Of a stretch of DNA of 64,000 bases, positions 11,956-23,779 are shown in pieces. Positions within the stretch are counted from its first letter, which is position 1. The number at the start of each line of letters is the position of its first letter. Below the pieces are notes generated by a model. That model was not told where the DNA came from and made no database searches. It was given only the letters and a program-made list of their open reading frames with translations. Origin of the DNA: Camellia lanceoleosa (Eukaryota > Streptophyta > Magnoliopsida > Ericales > Theaceae); NCBI GenBank assembly GCA_025200525.1, contig CM045762.1:104558682-104622681 (forward strand), read 5' to 3'. Position numbers and translations under genes: made by a program.

Positions 11956-12509
11956 TAGGAGTGCGAATCACTGTTGACCTAATAAAGGAATTGGGGCTAT
12001 GAGAGGGAGGAACGTTGTTAGCTATGAGGAGTGATCAAGAGTGGTGTAATGAATGTCAGTGTGTTATTCGAGTTGAAATAGGTAGGTCTCAAATGGTTTT
12101 GTGCCTTTTTGTAACTTTCAGATGGGAAAAAGTCAGAAATGCCGCGTCGCTGCCTGACTTGTTCAGCCGAATAATTCTTTATTTGGCCGGTTAATGATTG
12201 ATCCAGCCAGAGGAAGGCCGGAAATTACTTGGTCTAGTATTACAGGAACTTTGGAGTTTTATTTTTAGTTATTAAATAGTCGTTGCAAGCTCAAAATTCA
12301 TTCGTTCAAGATTCATTCATTTGTTTATGAAGCAATGTACATAAATAGGGGGTTGTTCATTTCATTAAAAGAAGGTTACAACTGGGTTTACACATCGAAA
12401 GTTGTTCACAAAGTTCAAAATCCCCTAGGTTTATACAAAACACTGTTGCGTAAAACAAAAAGAAAGAAGAAAAAAGATAACAAAAGTGGGATCAGTCTTG
12501 GGAAGCGAG

Positions 12510-12893
12510 CTAAGTGGCAATTGTGGCAGACCCGTGGAACAACGGATAGCCAGCCCCATCGGGCTCGTCATCATCGTCGTTGGGGTCACTGCTACTATAA
12601 TAAGGATCATTAAAGTAGCCATCGAACTCATCACTCTCCTCATCATCATCATCACTACTGATGACAATCACATTAGGAGGTGGAACAACCTCATCATCCT
12701 ACAAGAAAAAGAAAAAATATGAACCATTACTGGAAGATCAAGGGTGAAAGCAATTTGAAAAAGGATGAATTTTGGCTTTTAAAGAAATAAACCTCATCCA
12801 GTAATTCGAGAAATGTGAATAAAGAGGACCTCGCCCACGACCTTGACCTTGACCCTGACCCTTGCCAGGACCTTGGTTAGGCCAGCCAGCCAT
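12510..12893 (-). pseudogene. Gly/Arg-rich plus acidic two-exon fragment, copy 1
   Basis: Exon 1 (12,893-12,793) starts MAGWPNQGPGKGQGQGQGRG. A canonical 94 nt intron follows (donor GATGAG|GTTTAT, acceptor TTTTTCTTGTAG). Exon 2 (12,698-12,510) starts DDEVVPPPNVIVISSDDDDE, continues DGYFNDPYYSSSDPN and ends at a stop after GSATIAT. Exon 1 from the ATG is 101 nt long, so the frame changes once before the splice site; the FLELLDE reading just before the donor is the one that matches exon 2. RG-rich and acidic tails of this kind are common at the C-termini of PMD proteins. It lies upstream of the PMD body on the same strand. Confidence 0.5.
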
Positions 12894-13289
12894 CTATCTT
12901 ATAATTCGATCGGTTGTTATTATGTCGGCCTAGAAGATGTGTTCTGAGACCATTAATATGTTTTCTCGAGCATCGGCGAATGTTTACGATTGTTGTTTCC
13001 ATCATCATTGGAAGTATGGTCATTTAAGTTTTGAAAAGGCTTTTGAAGAAGCATCACAATCTAAGCCAAGTCAACCTTGAGTCCCATGGGCTGTAATGAA
13101 TGTATCTTGAGCATCACTTGCTACGTTGTTATGTTGTGTTTTTCCAGCATTTGTTTCATTGCATGTTGCATTTACCCTTTCATATTCATTCTCTGTCGTG
13201 TTTGTGCTAGGCATGTGGTCCATCTTCACTTTCGTCTTTGTTCTTCCTTTTATGTTTCGGCATGTTTGGAGTTTGGTCCTCCTCTCACA

Positions 13290-13990
13290 TTGCGGCTTAT
13301 TTGGAGATTGTTACATCCCTATCATGTTATGGCGTGTTTGGGGTTTGTTTCAGGGTTCACTTTTGTTAACTGTCAGTTAGGATTGAAGTTCCCTATTGCT
13401 GTGACTACCGGTCATATGTGAGTTTGGCTTCAGCCGCCCTCCCTCCTCTTACATTGCAGCGTGTTTGGGGTTTGTTTCAAGGTTCACCTTTGTTGACTTC
13501 TGGTTAGGATTGGAGTTCCTTATCGCTGTGATTACCGGTCACGAAAGAGTTTGGCTTCGACCACCTTTCCCCCTCTTACGTTGTGGCGTGCTTGGGATTT
13601 GTTTTGGGGTTCACCTTTGTTGACTACAAGTCAAGATTGGAGTTCCCTATCGTTGTGATTACTGGTCACGTGCGAGTTTGGCTTTGGACGCCCTCCCCCC
13701 TTTCATGTTATGACGTGTTTGGGATTTGTTCAAGGTTCACCTTTGTTGACTGTTGGTCAAGATTGGAGTTCCCTATAGCTATGATTGCTGGTTACATGCA
13801 AGTTTAGCTTTGACCACTCTTCGCCCCATATTGTAGTGTGTTTAGGGTTAGTTTGAGGTTCACCTTTGTTGTTGTCGTCAGACTGGAGTTCCCTATCGCT
13901 ATGATTGTCGATCCGTGCAAGTTTGGCTATGGCCACCCTTTCTCCTCTCACGTTGTGACATGTTGGAGTAGTTTACGAAGTTCCATGTTG
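13290..13990 (+). repeat. tandem repeat of about 110-130 bp in E2
   Basis: Five to six diverged units contain GTGTTTGGGGTTTGTTT, GGTTCACCTTTGTTGACT, TGGAGTTCCCTATCGCT and GTGATTACCGGTCACG followed by GTTTGGCTTCG. The array sits about 0.5 kb before the polypurine tract of E2, the same relative place as the CACGTG array in E1. Confidence 0.75.
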
Positions 13991-14503
13991 CTGTGACTAT
14001 CGGTCACGAGTGGGTCTGGCTTCGGCCATCTTTCTTCTTTTCGCATGGAGTGCGTTTGGATTTGTTTTTTTTTCATTTGTGGATCTTAGTTATTTTTGCA
14101 TCATTAAACATGCTTCATGTCTTTTGCATAAGGTTCACTTTTTTCATTTTCCATCTTTGTAGCTTTAACCTTGTTCTATCTCGTCGCCTTTCATGCCATT
14201 TGCATCATCAATTTTTTTTCAAAATCCGATAGTGTGGCACACATAAGCCCAACTTTGAAGCAACTGGCCACGCATGGTGTGTAAGTCTAACCTTTTCCAA
14301 ATATATTTTGAGCATACCATTTGCATCTTGCCCCTAAACTATGTTGGTTTGATTCCTTACAAAGGGATACATAAAGAACCCTTGAGTTCAACCGTTTGCA
14401 TCAGCATTTTATTTGTTTCCCCAAAGTCTTACAGCCTTATCAAAAGAGCTATCTTTGGGCTTTGACATTCACTCACATCATGAAATGATACACCGAGTTT
14501 TGT

Positions 14504-14517
14504 CAAAGAGAGGCAAC
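14504..14517 (+). other. polypurine tract of E2
   Basis: CAAAGAGAGGCAAC lies directly in front of the LTR start TGTAGACACCCC and mirrors the tract of E1 at 3,247-3,263. It is the expected plus-strand primer site. Confidence 0.55.
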
Positions 14518-16232
14518 TGTAGACACCCCATTTTGACCAGTCCTAAGACTTAGGTGCTCTTTCTTGAACACCTAATGATGAAATCGAGATGTGCTAATCA
14601 TATGAGTTCCTCAACAAAAAACCTGAGAGTTGAACTTTAAATCCCAACCAAGTACTTGTTTTGGCCAAAATGCTTTTTTAACCAATTGAAAACCTTTTTC
14701 AAAATATGCTTGGTTACGTAGTTCCAGACATTTCCATGATGTCCTAAGGCTCATCTTTTCAAACTTAAAATGTTGTCTCCTTGGAAAATGGACTAAGCAA
14801 AGGATATGATGTGAATGAATGGAGAGGGTGGAATCCTCAGAATACCTTTTTTTCCCTTTCAAATCATGCTAACCTTACCTTATTTATCCAATGATGTATA
14901 TTCTAGCTGGCCAGACAACAATTCATGGTCGGATGGGAACATAGTTAACTGGATGTATAATGGTATGGCCGACTGAATTGTTCAGAGCAGAACATTTTTG
15001 GGAATTTTGGCCTTTTCTGCTAGTTTTTCATAAATTTCTCAAATAGTTATGTCCAAAACTCTATATATAGAGGACGAAAGTTAATTTGATAGGGTTAACA
15101 AATTTTGCCCAAGGCCTAAGAAGAGAATTGAGAACTTTTTTCCCTCACTTCACCTTCAACCTCCATTTCCTCAATTTCAAACTTCAAAAAAACCATTCAA
15201 GCTTCACTCCAAGCTTCTTGTTGAGGATCTTGAATACCCTAAGCTATATCTAAAGGGCCTTGATGATGCCCAGAAAGAGTTTGAGAACAAAGAAGACTAT
15301 CCTCTTTAAAGAGTTGAACTTTTGAACTTTGTAACATCTTTTCTCTATTGTTCTTCATAACTAAGCTTTGAATTCTATTGTAGGCTTGTAATCTTGCAAT
15401 AAGTCCTCATGGATGTGGTTGGGGGTAGAAAGTAGTCACCCATCCGTTGAGTTGATAGTTTTCCTTACTTTTCCATAGCTTTAATATTGTTTCTTACTTT
15501 CTAGAGTTATGGTCTCTTATTATTGTGTATTGGAACCTTGTGGGTGCGATTGAAGGTAGATATTATCCATCCATCTACAAGTTAGATTATGTAAAGTAAA
15601 TTCGTTAATACTTTTTATCCTTTCTCATCACGTATCTCATCATTCCATCACATTGGTCTATATGTCTCGACCCAAACTCAAGCCAAATGAGTGAAAGTGG
15701 TTATTTCATAGGGCTAGAGGTGTGATCTTTGAGATTTGACATTGAGGAACTGGTTGTCCTTCATATTCATTGATTTTTCTTGGAAGTAAAGGAAGAAGTT
15801 TTTGGTCAAAGATGTTGAAAACTCTTTTCTTTTCTTTTTTTTTTTTTTATAATCATTTGTGAATATGGAAAGGGGTGGAAACACCCTTGTTTCATGAACA
15901 AAAGAGAAGTCTTCAATAGCCTTTGATGGATTTGTTACTTTAAAGGCAAAGCTTCTACTAAGAAATGATAGGCATTAACCTGCTCTCTCTAATTGATAGC
16001 ATGGATTTGGGTACTAACCTACCCTTATTCACAAAGAAATGATTGTAGGTTCCTATCTATTTCCTAGGCTTCAATTTTGTTTGTTTAAATTCATTCAATT
16101 TGAGAAATTATGGTTGAATACCTATTGTATATAATTATTTATGTAATTGGGGCCTATCTACCTCCTCCTTAAGTGTTCTCTGCCAGAGAGAGAGGTAGAA
16201 AAGGATGAACACCCCTTGGAAACTATGCTCTT

Positions 16233-16285
<53 letters not shown>

Positions 16286-17540
16286 TTCTATTCTGTTCCT
16301 ATTGCACAAAAATAGTGTTCCTCCCGGAGAATTGGATCGGTCTGTCTTTTTTTTGGTCTGCCAAATGATTTCGTATCCAACCCAGTATGGCTTATTCCTA
16401 GGTAGAGCATAGTAGAACATGACAATTTCTGGGGGAGTGTTCTCCTAGCATTTTGAGTTGTTATTTTGTATTTTTAGCTTGATTTGTTAGATTCAACAGT
16501 AAATTGGTTGAATTAATTCATTTGTTGTAATAATTCCTCCAATCCCACGTCTTATTCATTCATTGGTTGTAATAATTTCGCCCCTCCCCCTTTCTTTCTT
16601 ATTCATTCAAATTGTTGTAATAACTTCCAACCCTACATCTTTCTATCCCTTTTATTTACACGTTTTTCTGTGGATATATGGCATCCTGCTTTATTTATCA
16701 TACCCAAGTTGTGCATCCATTTTTTTTTTCATGCATATGGATTTGGTTCATTTTTAGTGATGGATTTTATCAATTCAAAAAGTGGTTCTTTGCGTTATCT
16801 CATATCTTGAAATGATACCCATGTCATTTGATAGTAACCGAATCCCTAGTTGCATATTATGGGTGTACTACATTAGTTATTGGCATATAGAATCATGCAT
16901 GTATTTCTATCTCATTATTCTTGCTTACTATGAAGTAGTAGGTGAGCATTTTTCTACTTTAGTATTTTGTGTGCACATGTTATTTATCATACCCCTTTGT
17001 TATACCTTGAGGTTAGATGCTTAATTGAAATATCTATATGGATGGCAGTAGATAGAGCTTGTGTTGCTTGCACTAGAATGTCATTGAATCTCATGCTACT
17101 GTGTTATTTTTTTTATGCTGAGTTATCCAAAATACTTTTCCAAAAAATGCATGCCATCAAAGCATAACCAGAACAAGCGATGCAATCTATATTTTTATGC
17201 CTCAGATAGTAATGTTAACATTATTTAAATTTGAAATCAGAATATATGGAGACTATAAAAATCACACCATGACTTAGTAGAGGCTGATCTTTTGATCAAG
17301 TGAGTGTGGTGCTCAATTCATGACATTCCCCTCTTATACCTGAGTTCCCAAACCGAGACACATTGGTTGTGACCAACAGTGTAGTTTTCCCAAAAGATTA
17401 GGTGACACTTTGAGATCTGGTGATGTAGTCCATTTTCTAGCAAAAGTTTTGCAATAAAATGGGTTTTCTATACAAATTGTTGGATCTGGACTTTCATTTA
17501 CGTTTCATATTACGTTTGTAAAACTTGATCAGGAGATCGG
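14518..17540 (+). mobile_element. 3' LTR of E2
   Basis: The LTR starts TGTAGACACCCCATTTTGACC, close to the start of the LTR ending E1. A TATA-like CTATATATAG at 15,059-15,068 followed by a transcribed-looking leader fits an LTR promoter. A 42 nt poly-T run lies at 16,243-16,284. The last 400 bp (17,160-17,540) match the copy at 24.9-25.32 kb, for example GGTGACACTTTGAGATCTGG and CAATTCATGACATTCCCCTC. The end near 17,540 is set by the switch to E1 RT sequence. At about 3.0 kb it is longer than the 2.16 kb copy at the left. Confidence 0.6.
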
Positions 17541-17544
17541 AAGT

Positions 17545-18060
17545 TTAAACTGTTGGACGTGCTCGGTAACCCCTAAAAGGCATCCCACAGAAAGCAGTCT
17601 TCTTTTCATTTGCTCCATACATCGCAAACTGGTGGTAACCTCTATAAGCGTCCAATAAACTCATCTTGCCATGCCCTGAGATGGTGTTAACCAGCTGGAC
17701 TATCTTAGGTAAGGGGAAGTAGTCTTTTGGACAGGCCTTATTTGGGTTTGTGAAATCCATGCAAACCCGTTACTTCCCATTTTTATTCTTAACCACCACT
17801 ATGTTGGACACCCAAGTCGGGTAGTGGACTTCTCAGATAGCTTGGGCTTCAAGCAACTTCTCCACCTCTTCTTCTACTGCTTTCACATGAACCAAGGTTG
17901 GTTTTTTGGCTCTTTAAATTACTAGTTTTATTGACCTGTCGATGTTAAGCTTATGGCAGGTGACCTCGAGGCCGATCCCTGGCATCTATGGAGTACATGC
18001 AAATACCTTCATATTGTTTGTCAGAAAAAACTTCCAGTTTTCTTTCCACTTATTTAGCTA
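17545..18060 (-). pseudogene. RT N-terminal half, E1
   Basis: This is reverse transcriptase of the Tat type. The minus strand shows LGSGLAK as the pre-RT segment near 18,060, a broken stretch with VVVKNKNGK-like code near 17,790, and the open part 17,760-17,545. The latter reads MDFTNPNKACPKDYFPLPKI, QLVNTISGHGKMSLLDAYRG and YHQFAMYGANEKKTAF. This covers RT motifs 1-3. The YxDD active-site region is absent: after KTAFCGMPF the similarity ends, where the E2 LTR begins. The remainder resumes at 9,080. Confidence 0.8.
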
Positions 18061-18870
18061 ACCCGGAGCCAAGAAGAAAGAATCGTTTCGTATCCCCTTT
18101 GTTTACCAAGATCTTTTTTAAAGGCCCCTGACCTTTGTCTGTAGGCTCCTTGCAGACATCATTCAAGACCTCTTGGTCTTCATCATCTACCGATGCGGTC
18201 TGTGTTTCTCGAACACTGCAGGTGTACTTCATTGCTATCATGGAGCCATTTTTTGCCTACACTTGGTCTCCTCTAACATCTTCTATCCGAAACTCAGTTA
18301 GGAATCGTAGTAATTGGTGAAGTGTTGAAGGGACAACCTTTATCGCATGCAACCAATGTCTCACTAGGATGAATGGGTATTGATCACAGTAAACTCTGTC
18401 GTTATGGTCTTTCTCCCCGTCTACACATTCAAACTCCTAGACCCTAGTGGCCACGTCGGTGCTCCATTGAATTCGACCATGGGGCTATCGGATGGCTCCA
18501 AATTGTCCTTATGAAGGCCAAGCTCTTTTTAATACCTAACATACATGATGTCACAAGAACTGCCTTGGCCAGCCAAAATACTCCTTACCTGACATCCTCT
18601 AATCATGAGGGTGACCACTAAAGCATCATTGTGCGAATTCTAGACGACGTTCAAGTCCTCATCTATGAAAGTAATCGTTGGTCCTCAACATCCCTCAGTC
18701 CGGGGTTTTTTCTACTGGACCTAAAACACATGTTACAAGTGTTTCACTCTTTGGGTCTCCCCTCTGATCTCGTTTGCACTCACTTTAAAATGGATCACAT
18801 TGATGATCTAAGGTCTTTTTTCTTGAGGTGCAATGGGTGGGGGTGGTGGTACCCCTGCCGAAGCCTGAGC
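18050..18870 (-). pseudogene. protease and linker region, E1
   Basis: Between gag and RT the minus strand holds a degraded protease/linker. The clearest piece is 18,241-18,050 with SVDDEDQEVLNDVCKEPT and GQGPLKKILVNKGDTKRFFL, which is the linker between protease and RT in Tat polyproteins. Upstream (18,250-18,600) I see only scattered frames and no intact DTGSS/DPGSS motif. An earlier tract near 18,830-18,860 is G-rich. Confidence 0.5.
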
Positions 18871-18879
18871 TAACTTGTC

Positions 18880-19900
18880 TTGCTCTTCTATCGTCTACTC
18901 TTCGTCAATCAAATCTTTTAGATGCCCTTGTCGGACAAGGTCTTCCAGGTGCTGCTTTAAAGCCCGAAATCTTTGTGTCATGTGCCTAGTCTCATTATGG
19001 TACACACAAGATTTGTTGTGTAATCTCTCCATGGACTCCCCTAGGACCCTTTGTGGTGGTCTATAATAGGGTTGATTTCTAATCGTCTCCAAGATCCTAT
19101 AGATTAGGATCTTGAAGACCGTGCTGACTGCTTGCATCGCCTTCATCCTCGGCTTGCCATTGTCATTGCTGGCTCAATTCTAGCTTCGCTTGGGTGAGTT
19201 GTTCCTCTTTTCCTACTTGGTCACACTTTCCTTGGATGCAGTTCCCTTATTTGATTTCTTATCCTCCTCTACCCTTGCATACTCTCAATCCTCGCCATCA
19301 AGTCCTCTATTGTTTTCAAAAAGATCTTTGCGAGCGATTGCTGAAGAAGGTAATCATCGTCCAAGCTATTCTTAAACAAAACAACGGCTAACTCTTGGTT
19401 ACATCCCAGAATCTGATTGTAAACCTCGTAATATCTCTTGGCGTAGGCCCTCAGGCTTTCCTATCGTCTATCTTCAATGGCAATAGAAAATCAACCCTCA
19501 ATGGCTACATACAGTTAGTGACAAACCTGGCTACAAACATCCCAGCGAGGCCTTCCCAGTTCTTGATTGATCCCTTTAGTAACTTTAGGAACCGGTCTAA
19601 CACAATCTCCCTAAACGTCGATGGGAACACCTTATACAACAGATGGTTGTTCTCGCTCCACAAAGACATGGTGTTCAAGTGCAAACTGACATGGAAATTA
19701 GGATCAGACTTACCTTTGTAGACTTGAAACCTCGACATAGTGAATCTCTTCGGTGCTTTAAAAGCGTCCAACTCTACCAAGAACGGTGATTTCAGTTGCT
19801 TGATTAACCATTCCTTCTCTAAGCTACGCATTAATTTATGTATAAGTCTTCTGAACCTCCTTCTTTTTCCATATTGCATTTTTTATGTTTTTCCTTTTCT
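18880..19900 (-). pseudogene. gag, E1
   Basis: This is the capsid-type protein that packages element RNA. The minus strand from 19,879 reads SPFLVELDAFKAPKRFTMSR and FQVYKGKSDPNFHVSLHL, then AFPST-like VFPSTFREIVLDRFLKLLKG and NWEGLAGMFVARFV. This follows the Retrotrans_gag pattern (target segment, YxGxxDP, hydrophobic helices). A downstream piece (19,146-18,895) has CVYHNETRHMTQRFRALKQH and LEDLVRQGHL, the Cys/His tail segment usual before protease. Stops and frameshifts separate the pieces. The N-terminus ends at about 19,900, only some 15 bp from the ATG of the divergent extra ORF. Confidence 0.7.
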
Positions 19901-19915
19901 TTTCATTGAGTTTGT

Positions 19916-22021
19916 CATGGTGACCACCTGAAGGAGCTCTTGTTTGAGTCAAGAATAGTTTCCTTCATCGCCACTTTGAGATCCCAGACAACGTTCAACT
20001 GGAACTCGTTGGGGATGGAGTAGTCAACTTAGAGATGTCTGATGTGAGCACCATTGCTTTGCCACTTTTGGCTATCACTGAGGGTGTAGTTCACTTCCCT
20101 TTCTATCCTTTACTTTGCACTGTTCTACGTTACTAGAGTTTGATTCCCTCCTAGCCAAATATCAAATTTTTTTGAATCATCATAGAAATCATTGAATTAA
20201 ATCACATTTTAGGGACTAGCCTAGGAATGCCTGCTATTTGGCACTCCTACACCCTTACTAAATCTTCTGGTCGACTTTGGAGATTTTTCCTGAAGGCTAA
20301 GGACAAGGACCACCAGTTGGTAACCATGTTAGCCAGTTTGGGAAAAAGTGTAGATGACGTGATGATCCTAGTCTGCAGCAACTAGCACTTAGTGTTGAGG
20401 AAAAAGTGTGGCTGAGTAGCTGTACAATTTGAACTTGAATGCACACCCTTGAATTGTTTCTAATCAGATTTGTTTCCTACAGGTGTCGAGATTAAAAAAA
20501 AAAAAAAAAGTTCTGTCATCCAAAGACGATGTAGTGCTTTCCGAAGTGAAGACTACTTTGGACTATACTGGCTGAGAAGACTTTTGACGACCAGTTGTCT
20601 TGCCCACGTTCTGCTTTCTACGACCTTGCATACACAGCTTTTGCAACCGCTGATAATGTGCCAATCCCGAAAGGGGACAACCGTCTCGTGGCCATTACCT
20701 ATAGTGACACTCTTAGCTTCAGGGACTTGGAAGGACGCTGAGGGTTGGGAATCGATAGAAAAAGATCCATCCTTAAAGGAGGTCGGCACATTAGGGCATG
20801 GCCAGACTCCTGAATCTGAGAACTTACCTTGCCAAACCTACTCCTTAGGCAAGGAGGATGTTGAAGCTCCTAGTTGGAAGGACATTGATTTCTTCATTTT
20901 CCAAGACTTTGAGGATTTACCAAGCTCTAGAGTAGAAAATATGGGCGTCAAAAAGTTGTCCTTATCGCAAATCGCAAAATGGCAACACGTTGAAAAGATA
21001 GCTGCAAAAAATAAGTTGACAACGGTTGCCGACAAGAGCGGGGAGCCTAAGCCTTTGGCAAGAGGGATTGTTGCTTAGAAAGTTGTTGAAATCCTCAAGG
21101 AATCGACTTCTGAAGTAGTGGCGACCATTGACAAAGCTGATCAAAAGGGCTTAGATTGCCCTGCCGAATTTGAAGAACCAACCAAACAAAAGGGCACGTA
21201 GCTCTCCAGCCTTAGATATCACGGTTCCCTTCGTGATTTAGCCTAGAGTTAAAGGTGCTCATGTACCATTTGGGTGCCTCAGCTCTCAAGGAGCCTAGTG
21301 TCGCCCTTAGCCTAGCCAAATCCATCATCTCCTAATAGACATGGAAATATTGCGTGCCGACGATGATGCTATGGCCACAGCCCTTGTACCTCAATTGGCA
21401 ATCCTAGTAAGCATAATGCCGAATTACTTTAATTGTAGGCTTTAACAAGATTTTTAACATTACTTTTTGCAAGCTGCCAAAAGAATTGTCGACATTGGAC
21501 ATCGACACCACAATGTGGTGAACCTGGTCAATCAACTCAAAGACAAAGCGACAATTGATGAAAAGAAAGCTCAAACAACAACCATTGACCTTGTGATTGC
21601 AACTGAGAAAGAAGTTTCTGAACACATGAGGGCTAAAACCGAATACTGAAAGGCCAAAGAATCTAAGATGTTGCGCCTTGAAACAACTTATAATGCAGTG
21701 AAGGAGAAGCTTCAAAAGGTGAAGGCTCAACTTATGAAGGTGCAACAATTGGCGATAGAAGCCTTTAAGAAAAGGGAAGAGTCCGCTACTAACAACTACG
21801 TCGATGAAGCGCTGAAGTTTGAGAACAGAGACTTCAAGCACGGATGGCCCAAGGCCCTTGCAGTAGTCGAGGTCACTCTAGACGTACCGATCCCATTTGA
21901 GAATGAAGGCATTGATCCCCTGGACTCTGAACTGATTAAAAATGATGCTAACGAGCTTTGTCTTTATGTTTTTAGTTGTTTTTCTTTTGTTTTGTCTTGT
22001 TTGTTTTTTTTTTTTTTTTAG
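19916..22021 (+). pseudogene. Tat-type extra ORF, degenerate copy
   Basis: This is the counterpart of the ORF at 43,344-45,908. From ATG at 19,916 (one early frameshift) it reads HLKELLFESRI, then from 19,969 RHFEIPDNVQLELVGDG, ALPLLAITEGVVHFPFYPLL, SGRLWRFFLKAKDKDHQLVT and MLASLGKSVDDVM, with three in-frame stops. The central part (20,470-21,078) has low similarity and a poly-A expansion at 20,494-20,509. The coiled-coil end (21,467-22,021) reads YNAVKEKLQKVKAQLMKVQQ, then FENRDFKHGWPKAL and VPIPFENEGIDPLDSE. It is probably a 'putative gypsy type transposon' family ORF of unknown function. A polyadenylation-like AT-rich region follows. Its neighbour on the left is divergent gag. Confidence 0.65.
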
Positions 22022-22024
22022 CTA

Positions 22025-22650
22025 GGGTCATTTTTATGTATAAAATTACTTGCAATCTAATTCAGTTTATTAATGAAAATGATTCTTTTTAGCCAAATAG
22101 TAGCTTTAGTTATTGATGCCGAATATTTACTTGTATGCATATATGTATCCTTATATGAGAACTCGGCAACGCTATCCAGTACTTGCTAAACATGATGTTT
22201 AGGCAAACAAGTCAGCAACACATCTATTCATTATGCATGCAATCAACATCATAAAAATGTAAAGCTTTTGTCGAGTGAGGTATTAAGGCTACAAAGTTGG
22301 CAACATGCCCTCATTGTCCATGCACTCAGCATTAGCATGATGTTTCGTAAATAGGGTAAACCTCATACTGAATACACTGTGCCAATAGAATTAAAGGCCG
22401 ACATGCCCCTGCCCTGATAATGAAACAATGACTAGGCGAACATAGGCCAACCATCATGGTGTTGCCTTGATGATTAGCAGTGCGCCATCTGGCCGCTGAT
22501 GTGATGAGTTTAACACGTGGCAGTCTGTTAAATGCTTTGAAAGGAGCGCCAATAACGGCTATTTAAAGCGATGTGTGCGTTGCCCATTTTCTTTGTGGCT
22601 ATTTTGAATTTGAGATTAATAAGGCGTGAGAATTCCTTCCTCTTGAAACC
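22025..22650. other. unresolved TE-derived spacer
   Basis: No coding similarity is visible. Sequence after the extra ORF resembles that after the copy at 45.9 kb in having an AATAAA-like poly(A) context (TTTATTAATGAAAATG). A CTATTTAAAG TATA-like box lies at 22,560-22,569. Confidence 0.3.
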
Positions 22651-22655
22651 ATATA

Positions 22656-23760
22656 ATGCAACTTCCATATTCTTTTCTTTTAATCTTTCTTGATCTACTG
22701 AAAAGTAACTCTCAAAATCACACTCTGCGGCTACTCTACGTTATTGATTTTTGTCTAGATCTTCCTTTAACGTCTGGAAGGATATTCATCAATAGTAAAG
22801 GGAAAGCGAGGAGTCTCACTGAGTTAGATGAAGAAATTAGCCAACGTTCTCGCTATAATTCCGGTTGTAGAGGTTTGTTAAAATGGAGAAAGAAAATAGA
22901 TGACATTTTCTACAACAACCCTATCGGAGCTTCGGTCAAAAAGAATAACAAAACAGATTGCCCAGGGGTGATGTACGCGATAAAGGGGCCAACAGAACAG
23001 TTAGCACCCCTAATGTAAGTGAGTTGAGCATACTAGCTTACCCCTTGAGCTTTGTAGTCTTCGTTAGGAGTAAGCCAATGATGGAGGTTGACTCACTGGT
23101 GAATGATCTCAATGTGGCCGTTGAATTCACACACCAAATCTTTCCTAAAGAAGTCGAGAGGTCATTAACCAACCTTAACGACTATGAGGTTTTCGGGTAA
23201 GGAATTCATGGAGTCATGAGGGGGCTCTATAGCTCGTACAAAGTCGTGATGCGTCTTCGTCCGCGAAGATCGAGCAAAAGATGGATTAATTCGAAACTTG
23301 GAGCGATAATTGGGGCCGAGAAAAATCGAAGTGGAGGCAAAAAGAGCCAGGGTGGCAAAGAAAAAAGCAGCGGGGACTATTGACTTGGCAATGACCCAAA
23401 ACAAAGGAGCACATCCAAATAGATTATGCGTTATTCGATCTAGACACTGCTAAACCTTTCCTGAATAACCCACATCAAAGCCAAGTTTGCGACTGAGGAT
23501 TTAAAGAAAGAAAGGAGCGTGGAGTGTGCACCAATACCAACAACCTCGCCGACGATCTCTTCTGATGTGAGAATCATGGTTTCAAGCATGGATGAACCAA
23601 GGGCGTTCAATTGGCAAGTATAGACATTGAATCCCCGCTTTACACAAATTTCAAAATGCCATTCAAAGCATATGATGCCAAAAAGATGGATGACGAAGAC
23701 AAGGGCCCTGAAGACACAAAAAGCTGGACTTAAGCCACAAAAAGCTAAAACAATAAGCAA
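22656..23760 (+). pseudogene. broken ORF of unknown family
   Basis: A 120-codon open stretch (22,656-23,018) has no motif I recognise: a hydrophobic N-terminus, then basic sequence with GLLKWRKKIDDIFYNNP. Further right, in changing frames, come VDSLVNDLNVAVEFTHQIFP, EEVER-like KEVERSLTNLNDYEVFG and GVMRGLYSSYKVVMRLR, and then Lys-rich, helix-prone sequence to about 23,760. The helical, charged character and position next to the extra ORF suggest the tail of another retrotransposon extra ORF. I cannot name it. Confidence 0.3.
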
Positions 23761-23779
23761 ACACATGAGACTAACTAGG

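Larger units (their letters stand above)
9080..17540 (+). mobile_element. 5'-truncated gypsy element E2 inserted in E1
   Basis: This block interrupts RT of E1. It consists of a minus-strand PMD ORF region (9.08-12.9 kb), a tandem array (13.3-14.0), a purine tract and a plus-strand LTR (14,518-17,540). An ORF antisense to the element, placed just before the 3' LTR, is a known arrangement of Tat-lineage extra ORFs, so I read E2 as a plus-strand Tat relative that has lost its 5' LTR and all of gag-pol. Its left edge abuts E1 RT exactly at 9,080 and its right edge abuts E1 RT near 17,545. No target site duplication can be paired because of the deletion. Confidence 0.5.
1090..19900 (-). mobile_element. 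Tat-lineage Ty3/gypsy element E1, split by an insertion
   Basis: This is a retrotransposon read on the minus strand. From right to left it shows gag (19.9-18.9 kb), protease/linker (18.9-18.05), the first half of RT (18.05-17.55), a foreign insertion (17.54-9.08), the end of RT with RNase H (9.08-8.58), a second RNase H (8.57-8.02), integrase (7.7-6.69), a long 3' region and an LTR. The additional RNase H between RNase H and integrase is the hallmark of the Tat lineage (Tat/Ogre/Retand). I infer that both halves are one element because domain order, strand and family agree and the halves are complementary. About 100 RT residues are missing at the split. No 5' LTR was identified. All coding parts contain stops or frameshifts. 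Confidence 0.65.

Noticed and set aside
16147..16420. Phe-rich or Lys-rich frames
   Set aside because: Come from a 42 nt poly-T run in the E2 LTR.
20553..21144. Minus-strand frames opposite the extra ORF
   Set aside because: The plus strand matches the second extra ORF copy at 43.3-45.9 kb; minus-strand frames are shadows.
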